64,000 nucleotides of DNA from Gimibacter soli (GTDB lineage Bacteria > Pseudomonadota > Alphaproteobacteria > Sphingomonadales > Kordiimonadaceae), in assembly GCF_028463845.1 (NCBI RefSeq), contig NZ_CP116805.1:3220001-3284000 (forward strand), in the 5' to 3' direction. Below the pieces are notes generated by a model. The model saw only the letters and a list, made by a program, of their open reading frames with translations, did not search any database and had not been told where the DNA came from. A program made the position numbers and the translations under genes. The stretch's first letter is position 1. Every line of letters begins with the position of its first letter. Below, piece by piece: positions 53,746 through 61,955 of the stretch.

Positions 53746-55776
53746 TCAGGCCACCGCCGGTTCCTTGACGATCCAGCCGAGCGATCGGGCACGTTCAGCC
53801 GCCAGCGCCGGGATGTCCGTCGCGATCAGCTTGCGGTGCAGGATCTGCACACCCAGCATGTGATTGAGCATGGCATCGAGCTGCACCAGCCGCGCCCGGC
53901 TGGTGTTTTCCGATTGCGCCTCAGCCAGCAGGCGGCGCACGCCGGCACCATCCAGAAGGCCGCTGTCGAGGATCGCCTGATCGTTCAGGTGATCCTGCGC
54001 CAGTTCCATCATCGCAGACCATTTGTCCTTGTTGGTGGTGGCGGGCGGCGCCATGAAGGCAAACTTCTCGCGCTCGTAAAGCGTTTTCGGCAGCAGGCCC
54101 TTCATCGCTTCCTTCAGCACATATTTCTCGCGCCGGTCCTTGATCCGGTGCAGCGGCGGAATGCGCGTTGCGGCCTCAGCCAGATGGTGATCAAGGAAAG
54201 CGGGCCGTGCCTCCATCGAGTTCGCCATATCGACCCGGTCACCGCCCCATGTCAGGATCTGGCCTTCGAGCATCGTCTTCGACCACACATATTGCGCGCG
54301 GTCCAGCGGGTGACGGCCATCAAGCTTGGCCCTGTCCAGCCGCTCGGCAATCGCATGGCCGGGCTTATAGTCGGCGAGAAGGCCAAGGCGGTCACGGTTC
54401 AGCACATCACGCGCCGTTTCCTCGCAGGCGAGCCACGGCTGCAGGCAGGACGGCGTGAAGCCGACCCGGTCGGTCAGGAAGGGATCGTCCAGCTCGTCGT
54501 CCGCCAGCATCGCGCCCTTGAAGAGCTTGTTGCTTTCGCCAAGCATCGCTTCCCAGCGGCGCCGTTCGGTTTCCGGCAGGTCATCCAGCCCGTGCAGGAA
54601 CAGGTCGCGCCGGAACGACGGATAGCCGGCAAAAAGCTCGTCCGAGCCTTCGCCCGTTACAACCACCTTGTAACCTGCCTCGCGCACATGGCGGCTCATC
54701 AGGAACTTGGCGACAGCCAGCGTGTTATAGATGGTGCGTTCGGTGTGCCAGATCGTTTCCTCGAAATGGCCGTAAAGCGCATTGGCATCAAGCCGCAGGA
54801 TATCCTGATCGGCCCCGGTCGCCGCTGCCATTTCCTTGGCAATCGGCGTCTCATCGTAGGCCGCATCCGTGAAGCCGATGGTAAAGGCCTTCACCGGCTG
54901 CTGGCGCATGGCGGCCGAAAGGCCAAGGATCGAGCAGCTGTCGACCCCGCCGGAGAGGTAGCAACCGACCGGCACGTCGGCCTCAAGCCGCAGGCGCACT
55001 GCCTCGGTCAGCCCCTCGCGGACGGTTTCGCTGCTTTCCTCTTCGCTTTTCGGGCCCTGGTGGAAGCTCGCGTCCGGGAACTCGACATCCCAATAGGGGC
55101 GATCCTGGATCTCGTAGCCAAGGCCCTGACGGCGGAAGGTCACCACATGGCCCGGCTTCACCTGCGTGATGCCTTCATAGGCCGTGGTGCCCGGTACCAT
55201 CACCTGCATCAGCTGGTGCAGGAGCCCCTGATTGTTGAAGCGGCGCGGCACAGCGGGGTGCGCCATCACCACCTTGATCTCGGACCCGAAGACAACGCCC
55301 TCGTCGCTGGCATGATAATAAAGCGGTTTGATGCCGAAGCGGTCACGCACCAGATGCAGCGCATCTTCCTTGGCATCATACAGCGCGAAAGCGAACTCGC
55401 CGCGCAGGCGCCGCAGCGTTTCATCAAGCCCGAACCGCGGGAACAGGTGCAGGATGATCTCGCTATCCGACTTTGTGCGGAAGCGCGCGCCCCGGCTCGT
55501 CAGGTCTGTCCGGATGCGCTGATAGTCATAAAATTCGCCATTGTGGGCGAGGAGAAGCGAGCCGTCGGCGCTCTTGAAGGGCTGCCGTCCGCGGTTCTCG
55601 TTCAGGTCGATGATCGAAAGCCGGGCGTGGGAAAAGCCCACCCCCTTGCCATTCATCATTTCGACACCGAAACCATCGGGGCCACGGTGGTACTGGATCG
55701 CCGCCATATTGGCGAGCAACTGGGGATCGACAGGTTTTTCAGGCTCACGGTGAAAAATACCGGCAATGCCGCACAT
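53746..55776 (-). CDS. asnB: Asparagine synthase-type glutamine amidotransferase
   Basis: This 676-residue protein is about 120 longer than E. coli AsnB. Cys2 is exposed after removal of Met1. The class-II glutaminase domain (about 2-200) has RGPDG, AHNGEFYDY and LRGEFAFALYD. The synthetase domain (about 230-640) has the pyrophosphate loop SGGVDS (275-280) and GEGSDELFAGYPSF. It transfers glutamine-derived ammonia to an adenylated carboxylate. Its link to a carbamoyltransferase and a symporter, and its extra length, suggest a special substrate and not housekeeping asparagine supply. The start lies 52 bases after the carbamoyltransferase stop. Confidence 0.88.
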   Translation of the reverse strand: MCGIAGIFHREPEKPVDPQLLANMAAIQYHRGPDGFGVEMMNGKGVGFSHARLSIIDLNENRGRQPFKSADGSLLLAHNGEFYDYQRIRTDLTSRGARFRTKSDSEIILHLFPRFGLDETLRRLRGEFAFALYDAKEDALHLVRDRFGIKPLYYHASDEGVVFGSEIKVVMAHPAVPRRFNNQGLLHQLMQVMVPGTTAYEGITQVKPGHVVTFRRQGLGYEIQDRPYWDVEFPDASFHQGPKSEEESSETVREGLTEAVRLRLEADVPVGCYLSGGVDSCSILGLSAAMRQQPVKAFTIGFTDAAYDETPIAKEMAAATGADQDILRLDANALYGHFEETIWHTERTIYNTLAVAKFLMSRHVREAGYKVVVTGEGSDELFAGYPSFRRDLFLHGLDDLPETERRRWEAMLGESNKLFKGAMLADDELDDPFLTDRVGFTPSCLQPWLACEETARDVLNRDRLGLLADYKPGHAIAERLDRAKLDGRHPLDRAQYVWSKTMLEGQILTWGGDRVDMANSMEARPAFLDHHLAEAATRIPPLHRIKDRREKYVLKEAMKGLLPKTLYEREKFAFMAPPATTNKDKWSAMMELAQDHLNDQAILDSGLLDGAGVRRLLAEAQSENTSRARLVQLDAMLNHMLGVQILHRKLIATDIPALAAERARSLGWIVKEPAVA

Positions 55777-55828
55777 GGGAGACCTTTCTTTTTATCATTC
55801 CTTGTAGTTTTGAAGTCCGGGCAAAGGC

Positions 55829-56920
55829 TCAGACAATGTCCATGACCATTTCGGTCCGCTGCACCATGCAGGTCAGCAGCGCCATCCGGATGAACACGGC
55901 ACCCCGCGCCTGCGCGAAGTACCAGTTGTGGGGCGTGTTATCGAGCGAGGTGCAAAGCTCAGGCCCGCGGGCCAGCGGATGCAGCACAATCGCGCTCGAC
56001 TTGAGCGGGGAACTGGCATCAAGCTTCAGTTCCTCGCCCATCACCTCGAAGCTGTCCTTCACCCATGCGATCGCGTTGATATAGACAACGTCAAGGGTCG
56101 GCAGGACGCCGTTGAGATCAGACGTTTCGCTGATCGTCAGGCCGTCCCGCATCAGGTTTTCGCGCTGCTCGGGGGCGAACAGCGGTTCCTGCTTGCCATC
56201 ATGGACCACCACGACTTCCTCGATTGCATCCGAGAAACGGCTGAGGAGCGTGAGCAGGCTGCGCACCGTGCGCATGCGCTCCGGCACGCCAACAATACCG
56301 ATGCGGATCGGGTTTTCCGGCTTGTCGGCCAGGAGGTCCGGCCGCCATTTCATGATGGCATAGAGATCGGCCAGCGCCTGTGTCGGGTGCTCATCGCAGC
56401 CATTTCCCGCATTGATGATGGGAATGCGCAGCGAGTTCATCATTTCCATCACGGATTCGGCGCGGCTGTCGCGGAGTACGACGCAGTCGCCATAATTGTT
56501 GAACATCTCGGCCACGTCCGAAAGGCTCTCGCCCTTGGCGATACCGGTTGTCGAACGGTCGGTGATCGACATGATATCGCCGCCAAGCCGGTGCCACGCG
56601 CTTTCGAATGAAAGCCGGGTACGTGTGGACGGCTCATAGAAGGCGCTGATCAGCAGCTTGCCAGCCAGCGGCTTCAAAGGCGTGCCGTAGCGTTCCGGGT
56701 TGGCCTCATATTTCGCGGCCAGCCGGAAAAGCTGCATCAGGAGCGGGCGCTCAAACTGCGCGGCAGACGCAATATGGCTGTGCGCGAGGGCCCGCAGATA
56801 GTCATGCTCCTCATGGATCGCACGCAGCAGATCACGCGGATGGGCGTCGCCGTAAACGTCCGGCCGGGTCGGCTCGAACGAGGCGGCGCCTTCGAAGATC
56901 GCGGCTTCAGCCCTTACCAT
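55829..56920 (-). CDS. ATCase-like carbamoyltransferase with changed amino-acid site
   Basis: This 363-residue protein aligns by eye with E. coli aspartate carbamoyltransferase from residue ~55 on. The carbamoyl-phosphate site is intact: STRTRLSFE (98-106), lysine 129 in AKGES, HPTQ (178-181), and RTVRS. The C-terminus reads TPHNWYFAQARGAVF, as in PyrB. However, the loop that binds aspartate (M-T-R-V-Q in E. coli, with Arg229 and Gln231) reads INAIAWVKDS (281-290), so both side chains are replaced by alanine, and HPLPR is HPLAR. The amine acceptor is therefore probably not aspartate. An N-terminal extension of ~50 residues is also unusual. It overlaps the 39-residue gene upstream. No pyrC or pyrI is near. 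Confidence 0.85.
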   Translation of the reverse strand: MVRAEAAIFEGAASFEPTRPDVYGDAHPRDLLRAIHEEHDYLRALAHSHIASAAQFERPLLMQLFRLAAKYEANPERYGTPLKPLAGKLLISAFYEPSTRTRLSFESAWHRLGGDIMSITDRSTTGIAKGESLSDVAEMFNNYGDCVVLRDSRAESVMEMMNSLRIPIINAGNGCDEHPTQALADLYAIMKWRPDLLADKPENPIRIGIVGVPERMRTVRSLLTLLSRFSDAIEEVVVVHDGKQEPLFAPEQRENLMRDGLTISETSDLNGVLPTLDVVYINAIAWVKDSFEVMGEELKLDASSPLKSSAIVLHPLARGPELCTSLDNTPHNWYFAQARGAVFIRMALLTCMVQRTEMVMDIV

Positions 56921-57033
56921 AGCTTGTTCTCCTTCACGTCGCGCCAGACCAGGGTGACAAGCACCGCGGGCGCAATCGCCGTCATCACAAGGGCGGGCAT
57001 CACAAGGGATGCGAGGGTCGAAGCGGAAATCAT
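56914..57033 (-). CDS. 39-residue membrane peptide, symporter accessory candidate
   Basis: A short gene between symporter and carbamoyltransferase, with AGGAG seven bases before its ATG. The peptide starts MISASTLASLVMPALVM, forms one membrane span to about residue 30, and ends with a charged tail WRDVKENKLW. Its ATG overlaps the symporter stop by 4 bases, and its own stop lies inside the next start (overlap 7), so all three are translationally coupled. Some SSS and NSS transporters have similar tiny one-span accessory subunits next to them. A role in symporter stability or activity is therefore likely, but inferred. Confidence 0.75.
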   Translation of the reverse strand: MISASTLASLVMPALVMTAIAPAVLVTLVWRDVKENKLW

Positions 57034-58472
57034 GACAAGTCTCCTGTGGAGCTTTGGCGGGCAGCCGTCAGGTTTGCCCAGTCGAAGGAAGGCCGCTGGA
57101 GGAAGGCAAGTGCCATCACGGCCATCGAGATGCCGGCGGATACAAGCGCCGCGACATAGAAACCAATGGTGAAATAGGCAGCAAGGCCACCGACAGAGCC
57201 AAGAAGCATGGCAGCGGTCGCATGCACGCCGTTGCCGCGCTTGTAAAGTAGCCCCACCGCAATCGGCCAGATCGTGCTTGCCACAAAGGCACCGGTGAAA
57301 TGTAGAAGCGAGCCGAGTGTCGCCAGCCGCATCAGGCTAAGGGCCCATGTCGTGGCACCAAGCCCGATGATGATCCAGACCGCCGCCTTGCGAAGTTCTG
57401 CGTCAGATGCCGCCGGACGGATATGGCCTTTGTAGATATCCTTGACGATCAGGTCGCTGGTGGCGGCGAGAACGCTATCGAGGCTTGAGGCAAGGGCTGC
57501 AAACACCACGACAAACACAAGGATACCGCCGAACAGGCCGAACAGTTTGCCGGCGACAAGCGGTGCGACCATATCCGGCGACGGCACATTGATGCCAAGT
57601 GCCGGAGCTGCAAGGGCAATCAGCCCCGCCACAATCGGGATCGGCAGCCAGAAGACACCGGCAGTGAGGTAAGCCCGGAAGCCTACACCCGGCGCGAAGG
57701 CAAAAGCGCGCGACCACCAGACGTTCGAGTGGAAAATCTCCCCCACCCCGAAGAACAGGTTATTGAACAGGAACATGATCGACGCCGGCAGCAGCATGTT
57801 CAGAAGCTCGGGCCGTTCTTCTGAAAGCGAGGCGTGAATCGTCTCGAACCCGACTTCGTCAACCACCAGCACACCAAGGGCGACGACGCCGACAAGGATC
57901 AGGATCGTCTGGATGAAATCGGTGCCGATCACCGCCTTCAGCCCCCCGAACACGGTGTAAAGCGTGCAGATCGCCACGATCACCGTCATCCCGTACGCAT
58001 AGGGAATGCCGGAGAGCGCGTTGATGAGGAGCCCGCCCGCCATGCCAAGGCTGATCAGCCAGCCGAGGCTGTAGAAAAAGGAAATGCCCAGAAACACGCG
58101 CCACGCCGTGCGGCCATAACGCAGGCGGATGAAGTCACCGCTTGTATAGCCCTGCGGCATCAGGGTGCGGATCCGCCGGGCAAGCGGCGCGAACAGGATG
58201 AGCCCGACAGCGCCAAGCGAGTAACCGACCATGCCCCAAATCCCGAGCTGATAAGTCAGCTGCGGCGCCGTCATGGTGGTGTTCGACGTCACCCATGTTG
58301 CCATCGCGGTGGCGACGGCAAAGCCCATCCCGACCTTGCGGCCCGCGAGCATATAATCTTCAAGCGAATTATTGTTCCGCCCGAGCCACCAGCCGATCAG
58401 CACCCACAGCACCGAAAAGGCGCCGATGATGATCCAGGCGTCATAGGCTGGGAGAACCGCATTGGCATTCAT
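57030..58472 (-). CDS. Sodium:solute symporter (SSS family)
   Basis: This 480-residue protein has about thirteen hydrophobic spans. GRNNNSLEDYMLAGRKVGM after helix 1 and ATWVTSNTTMTAPQLTYQ in the next region are standard for the family; GLKAVIGTDFIQTILILVG and SSLDSVLAATSDLIVKDIY (in pieces) mark the core. SSS proteins import sugars, amino acids, ureido compounds or organic acids with sodium. It overlaps the upstream Fn3-like gene by 4 bases and the downstream small peptide gene by 4 bases. The linked carbamoyltransferase and divergent N-carbamoyl hydrolase suggest an amino-acid-like or ureido cargo. Confidence 0.9.
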   Translation of the reverse strand: MNANAVLPAYDAWIIIGAFSVLWVLIGWWLGRNNNSLEDYMLAGRKVGMGFAVATAMATWVTSNTTMTAPQLTYQLGIWGMVGYSLGAVGLILFAPLARRIRTLMPQGYTSGDFIRLRYGRTAWRVFLGISFFYSLGWLISLGMAGGLLINALSGIPYAYGMTVIVAICTLYTVFGGLKAVIGTDFIQTILILVGVVALGVLVVDEVGFETIHASLSEERPELLNMLLPASIMFLFNNLFFGVGEIFHSNVWWSRAFAFAPGVGFRAYLTAGVFWLPIPIVAGLIALAAPALGINVPSPDMVAPLVAGKLFGLFGGILVFVVVFAALASSLDSVLAATSDLIVKDIYKGHIRPAASDAELRKAAVWIIIGLGATTWALSLMRLATLGSLLHFTGAFVASTIWPIAVGLLYKRGNGVHATAAMLLGSVGGLAAYFTIGFYVAALVSAGISMAVMALAFLQRPSFDWANLTAARQSSTGDLS

Positions 58473-58888
58473 GACGGCTCTCCTTCACCATCTTCATGCC
58501 GCTGCGTGCCCACAACAAGCAGCACAACAAGCACGGCCAGCATCACAGCACCTGCCGCGAAAAAGCCGAACGCCCGCGACAGCGGATGATGGGCAACCGT
58601 CAGGCCGAACTCCGGCCCCGGCGGGCCGTTGTCGGCGCTCAGCCGGAAACGATAGTCGCCATCCGCAAGGCCGCTGAGGGTCGTTGCCCGGTCGCCGCCT
58701 TCATAGATGATACGCCACTCATCCCCTTCATATTCTTCGAGAAGGAAGGAGTTGCCCTCCACCACCGGCCACGCGAGTGTCGCATAGCCCGCACTTCTGC
58801 CGTCATCCGCCAGCGTCAGCGTCTGACCAAAAGCCATCGGCGCCGATGCCGAAAAAACGGTCATTAGCATTAGAATTCTAAACAACAT
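58469..58888 (-). CDS. Secreted Fn3-like protein with C-terminal membrane span
   Basis: The start is set at ATG 58888, giving a signal peptide ending AFG-Q. No clear ribosome site is visible, so the start is uncertain. The ~139-residue protein has a single beta-sandwich of fibronectin-III type (ATLAWPVVEG, FLLEEYEGDEW, TTLSGLADGDYRFRLSA). A membrane span follows (about 110-130, ending LVVLLVVGTQRH) and an acidic tail. I know no named family. It overlaps the symporter by 4 bases, so it is likely a periplasm-facing partner of that transporter. Confidence 0.65.
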   Translation of the reverse strand: MLFRILMLMTVFSASAPMAFGQTLTLADDGRSAGYATLAWPVVEGNSFLLEEYEGDEWRIIYEGGDRATTLSGLADGDYRFRLSADNGPPGPEFGLTVAHHPLSRAFGFFAAGAVMLAVLVVLLVVGTQRHEDGEGEPS

Positions 58889-59081
58889 TGGACTTTGAAA
58901 GCTCGCTTTCCATTTCCCTGCTATCAGGCGAAAACAGCGCCATAAGTTCTCCCTATGGCGCCGTGTGCGAGCCGGAATCATACACAAAATTACTTCGATT
59001 TCAAAATATTTGTTCTGGAAATAGGCTGCACGCTCCGGCAGAGTCCGGCGCGAGGGGCCAGAACAGAAAGGACGGACAGCC

Positions 59082-60326
59082 ATGCCAACCGTTTCGATCG
59101 ACCGTATCGAAAATGACCTGATGACCCTTGCCAAGATCGGCTTCAACGAACAGGACCGGGGGGTCTACCGTCAGGGCTTTTCAGACGCAGACATGGAAGC
59201 CCGGCGCTGGCTGATGGCCCGCATGGAAGACGTAGGCATGACGGCGCGGCTGGACGGCGCCGGCAACGTGGTCGGCCGGATCGGCCCCGATGACGCGCCC
59301 GCCGTGATGATCGGCTCGCACCTCGATTCCGTGCCCGCCGGCGGCATCTTTGATGGCACGCTGGGCGTGATCGCGGGCCTCGAATGCGTCCGCGTGGTGC
59401 AGGAAGAAGGCTTGCCCCTGAACTGCGCCATCGAACTGGTGGCAACGAGCGAGGAAGAAGGCCGTTTCGGCGGCATGCTTGGCGCACAGGCCTTGGCCGG
59501 CTGCGTAACGCTCGACTGGCTGGAATCAGCGAAGGATTCGAAAGGCAACAGCCTGAAGGATGCGATGGCCGCCCAGGGCCTTGATCACCGCGCCGCCCTC
59601 CATGCCCGGCGCGACCCCGAAAGCCTCAAGGCCTATCTTGAACTTCATGTCGAACAGGGGCCGGTTCTTGAGGCCGAGGGCAAGACAATCGGCGTGGTCG
59701 AAGGCATCTCGGGTGTGTTCAAATGGATGGTGCGGCTGATCGGCAAGGCGGATCACGCCGGCACCGCGCCCATGGAACTGCGCAGCGATGCCTTCCAGGG
59801 CCTTGCCGACTTCGCCCACGAAATCAAACGCATCATCGAGGAAGACGGCACCGACAAATCCCGCATCACCATAGGCTATGTGCAGTTGAAGCCGGGTTTC
59901 GCCCACACGGTGCCGGGCGAGGTGGATTTCACCATCGTTGGCCGCGATCTTGACCCCGAGGTGATGAAGGCCCTTGCTGCTTCCTGCCGCCGCGTCCTTT
60001 CCGCCATCGCGCGCCGCCACCGGCTGATGTTCGAATATGAGCAGATGAGCTGGCTGGAACCGCAAGCCTGCACGCCTGCCATCGTCGATCTCATCGACCG
60101 CAAGACCAAGGCACGCGGATACAGCCACATTAAGATGCCTTCGGGTGCCGGGCATGATGTGCAATTCCTCGCCCGCGTAACCGATGCCGGGCTCATCTTT
60201 GTGCCAAGTGTGGGCGGCGTCAGCCACGCCCCCGACGAATGGACCCACTGGGGCGATGTGGAGAAAGGCGCCAATGTCCTCCTTGATTGCCTGATCGACC
60301 TGATAAGCGATGGCAAAGCGACCTGA
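59082..60326 (+). CDS. M20-family N-carbamoyl-L-amino-acid hydrolase-like enzyme
   Basis: This 414-residue protein has the dinuclear metal residues of the HyuC/allantoate amidohydrolase group: H80 in GSHLDSVPAGG, D91 in FDGTLGV, E125-E126 in SEEEGRFGG, H189 in LELHVEQGPVLE, and a late PSGAGHDVQF. It hydrolyses a ureido or amide group from an N-carbamoyl amino acid or related compound. The start ATG 59082 lies behind AAGGACGGACAG. It is divergent from the Fn3-symporter-carbamoyltransferase unit with only 193 bases between, so the two sides are probably controlled together. Confidence 0.87.
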   Translation: MPTVSIDRIENDLMTLAKIGFNEQDRGVYRQGFSDADMEARRWLMARMEDVGMTARLDGAGNVVGRIGPDDAPAVMIGSHLDSVPAGGIFDGTLGVIAGLECVRVVQEEGLPLNCAIELVATSEEEGRFGGMLGAQALAGCVTLDWLESAKDSKGNSLKDAMAAQGLDHRAALHARRDPESLKAYLELHVEQGPVLEAEGKTIGVVEGISGVFKWMVRLIGKADHAGTAPMELRSDAFQGLADFAHEIKRIIEEDGTDKSRITIGYVQLKPGFAHTVPGEVDFTIVGRDLDPEVMKALAASCRRVLSAIARRHRLMFEYEQMSWLEPQACTPAIVDLIDRKTKARGYSHIKMPSGAGHDVQFLARVTDAGLIFVPSVGGVSHAPDEWTHWGDVEKGANVLLDCLIDLISDGKAT

Positions 60327-60369
60327 GGCCGCCATTGCCTCCGGCCCGCCCTTCGGGCTAGATGAGGCT

Positions 60370-60849
60370 ATGAGCGATTATGATGATATCCTGATTTCGA
60401 TCCGCCGCATCATGCGCGCGGTCGACCTGCAATCGAAGCAGCTGATGAAGGCCACCGGCCTCACGGCACCGCAGCTTGTCGTCATGCAGGCCATCCGCAA
60501 GATCGGCAAGGCAGCCCCCTCGAATGTGGCGCGCGAGGTGGCGCTCAGCCAGCCGACCGTGACGACAATCCTCGAGCGGCTCGAAAAAGGCGGCCTTATC
60601 CGCCGCGAACGCAGCGAGGACGACCGCCGCGTCGTCTTTGCCTGCCTCACCGCAGAAGGTCAGAAGCGGCTGGAGGAAGCGCCGGAGCTGTTGCAGGCAG
60701 GTTTCCTGCGCCGCTACCGCCGACTGGATGAATGGGAACGCACCATGCTCGTCAGCGCCCTGCAGCGCATCGCCGCGATGATGGACGCCGAAGATCTTGA
60801 TGCCTCGCCGATCCTTGACACCGGCGAGATCATCGACAAGCCGGACTGA
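60370..60849 (+). CDS. MarR-family regulator
   Basis: The start is placed at ATG 60370, since the earlier in-frame codons (to 60310) overlap the hydrolase and look non-coding. The 159-residue protein has a winged helix-turn-helix: LTAPQLVVMQAI, VALSQPTVTTILERLEKGGLI and the wing RSEDDRRVVFACLT. It lies 43 bases after the hydrolase and is likely co-transcribed. It may sense the ureido compound and control the divergent promoter, or it may be an unrelated neighbour. Confidence 0.83.
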   Translation: MSDYDDILISIRRIMRAVDLQSKQLMKATGLTAPQLVVMQAIRKIGKAAPSNVAREVALSQPTVTTILERLEKGGLIRRERSEDDRRVVFACLTAEGQKRLEEAPELLQAGFLRRYRRLDEWERTMLVSALQRIAAMMDAEDLDASPILDTGEIIDKPD

Positions 60850-60856
60850 GCCTTCT

Positions 60857-61936
60857 TCAGATATCGATCACCGAAGATGTTCCCGTCGCCGGGAACACGC
60901 AGTCATAGCCATATGTGCCCTGCAGGCTGGCCCTGTCCCACAATCGGGTTTCGGGCGACGTGTAATTGAAATGGATCTGCTTGCGCGCGGCGGTGGGCGT
61001 TTTGAGGATACGGGCCATCGCTTCGGGGTCGGGATGATCGAACCGGCTGCCGCTGGTCGAGACCGCGAAACGGTGGCACGCGACAATATCCAGCAGCTCA
61101 CGCGTCACATTGCCCTTGCTGCCGTGATGGGACAGCTTGAACAGATCGACCGGGCATTTGCTTTGGACCGAAAAACCGAGCCCTTCGAGACTGGCCAACA
61201 GGACATCCGGATGTGCATCCCCGGTCAGGAGAACCCGCTTTCCGGCAAATTCCGCAAGGAAGGCTATACTTGAGCCATTGGGAACTGCATCGTCGATAGG
61301 CGTCGGCGCAGCAAGTGCCTCAACGTCCGGATCAGCCGTCAGAATGGCCGGCCCGAGGGGGAAGGCCGCAGCGGGAATGTCCAGCTCTTCAGCCACAACG
61401 ATTGCTTCAGCTTCACGCCGGTACTTTTCCCAGTCTTTCCTGAGCGGGGCCAGATGGGCGCCATCGGGCGAGAGGATCGTCAATTTCAGCCCGGCGATAT
61501 CGATAGCTGTGCCCACTGTTTCCACCGCGATGGCACTGCCCTGGAAACGCGCATTGATCGGCCAGTCATGCGCCTTGAGCGCCTTCGTATAGGCGTCCGC
61601 CTGCTTGATCCCGAGGATACCCAGAAACGGCATGAAGGCCATCTGGTCGAAGCCGTTAAACCAGACCTCCCTGGGTTTCAGCACCGGCGGCGCCTCATTC
61701 ACCAGTTCCAGCAAGCCTTCGATATGATCGGCATCGATATGGGTCAGAACCAGAAGCTCCAGCCCCTCGCCCCGCGCTTCGATGGCTTCAAGCGCCGCTT
61801 TCAGGCCACCCTTCTTGAAGGTTGCCTTTCTGCCGCCGTCGATAAGCACATGACGCAGGGCCGCCTCCTGCCCGTAACTGAGCAGGAGGCAATCGCCTTC
61901 GTTGGCGGGAAACATTGTCAGGCGGAAAACCGTCAT
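60857..61936 (-). CDS. ComEC-like metallo-beta-lactamase-fold hydrolase
   Basis: The start is set at ATG 61936; the frame is open further left but lacks family residues. The 359-residue soluble protein has THIDADH (H66, D68, D70, H71), the HxDxDH version of the metal motif found in ComEC/Rec2-type domains, then LLTGDAHPDVL and KLSHHGSKGN. There is no signal peptide or membrane span. ComEC-like domains act on DNA or nucleotides in competence and in some defence-like systems. It follows the subtilisin-like gene by 19 bases, so the pair is one unit. Confidence 0.82.
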   Translation of the reverse strand: MTVFRLTMFPANEGDCLLLSYGQEAALRHVLIDGGRKATFKKGGLKAALEAIEARGEGLELLVLTHIDADHIEGLLELVNEAPPVLKPREVWFNGFDQMAFMPFLGILGIKQADAYTKALKAHDWPINARFQGSAIAVETVGTAIDIAGLKLTILSPDGAHLAPLRKDWEKYRREAEAIVVAEELDIPAAAFPLGPAILTADPDVEALAAPTPIDDAVPNGSSIAFLAEFAGKRVLLTGDAHPDVLLASLEGLGFSVQSKCPVDLFKLSHHGSKGNVTRELLDIVACHRFAVSTSGSRFDHPDPEAMARILKTPTAARKQIHFNYTSPETRLWDRASLQGTYGYDCVFPATGTSSVIDI

Positions 61937-61955
61937 CCCGTCACCCTTTCTGTCA

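Noticed and set aside
53746-56920. asnB and the carbamoyltransferase as ordinary asparagine and pyrimidine genes
   Set aside because: The changed aspartate loop, extra AsnB length, symporter coupling and lack of pyr genes argue against this, although it cannot be fully excluded.
60310-60369. Longer N-terminus for the MarR protein
   Set aside because: It would overlap the hydrolase gene and adds residues unlike the family. The start at 60370 begins the normal domain.
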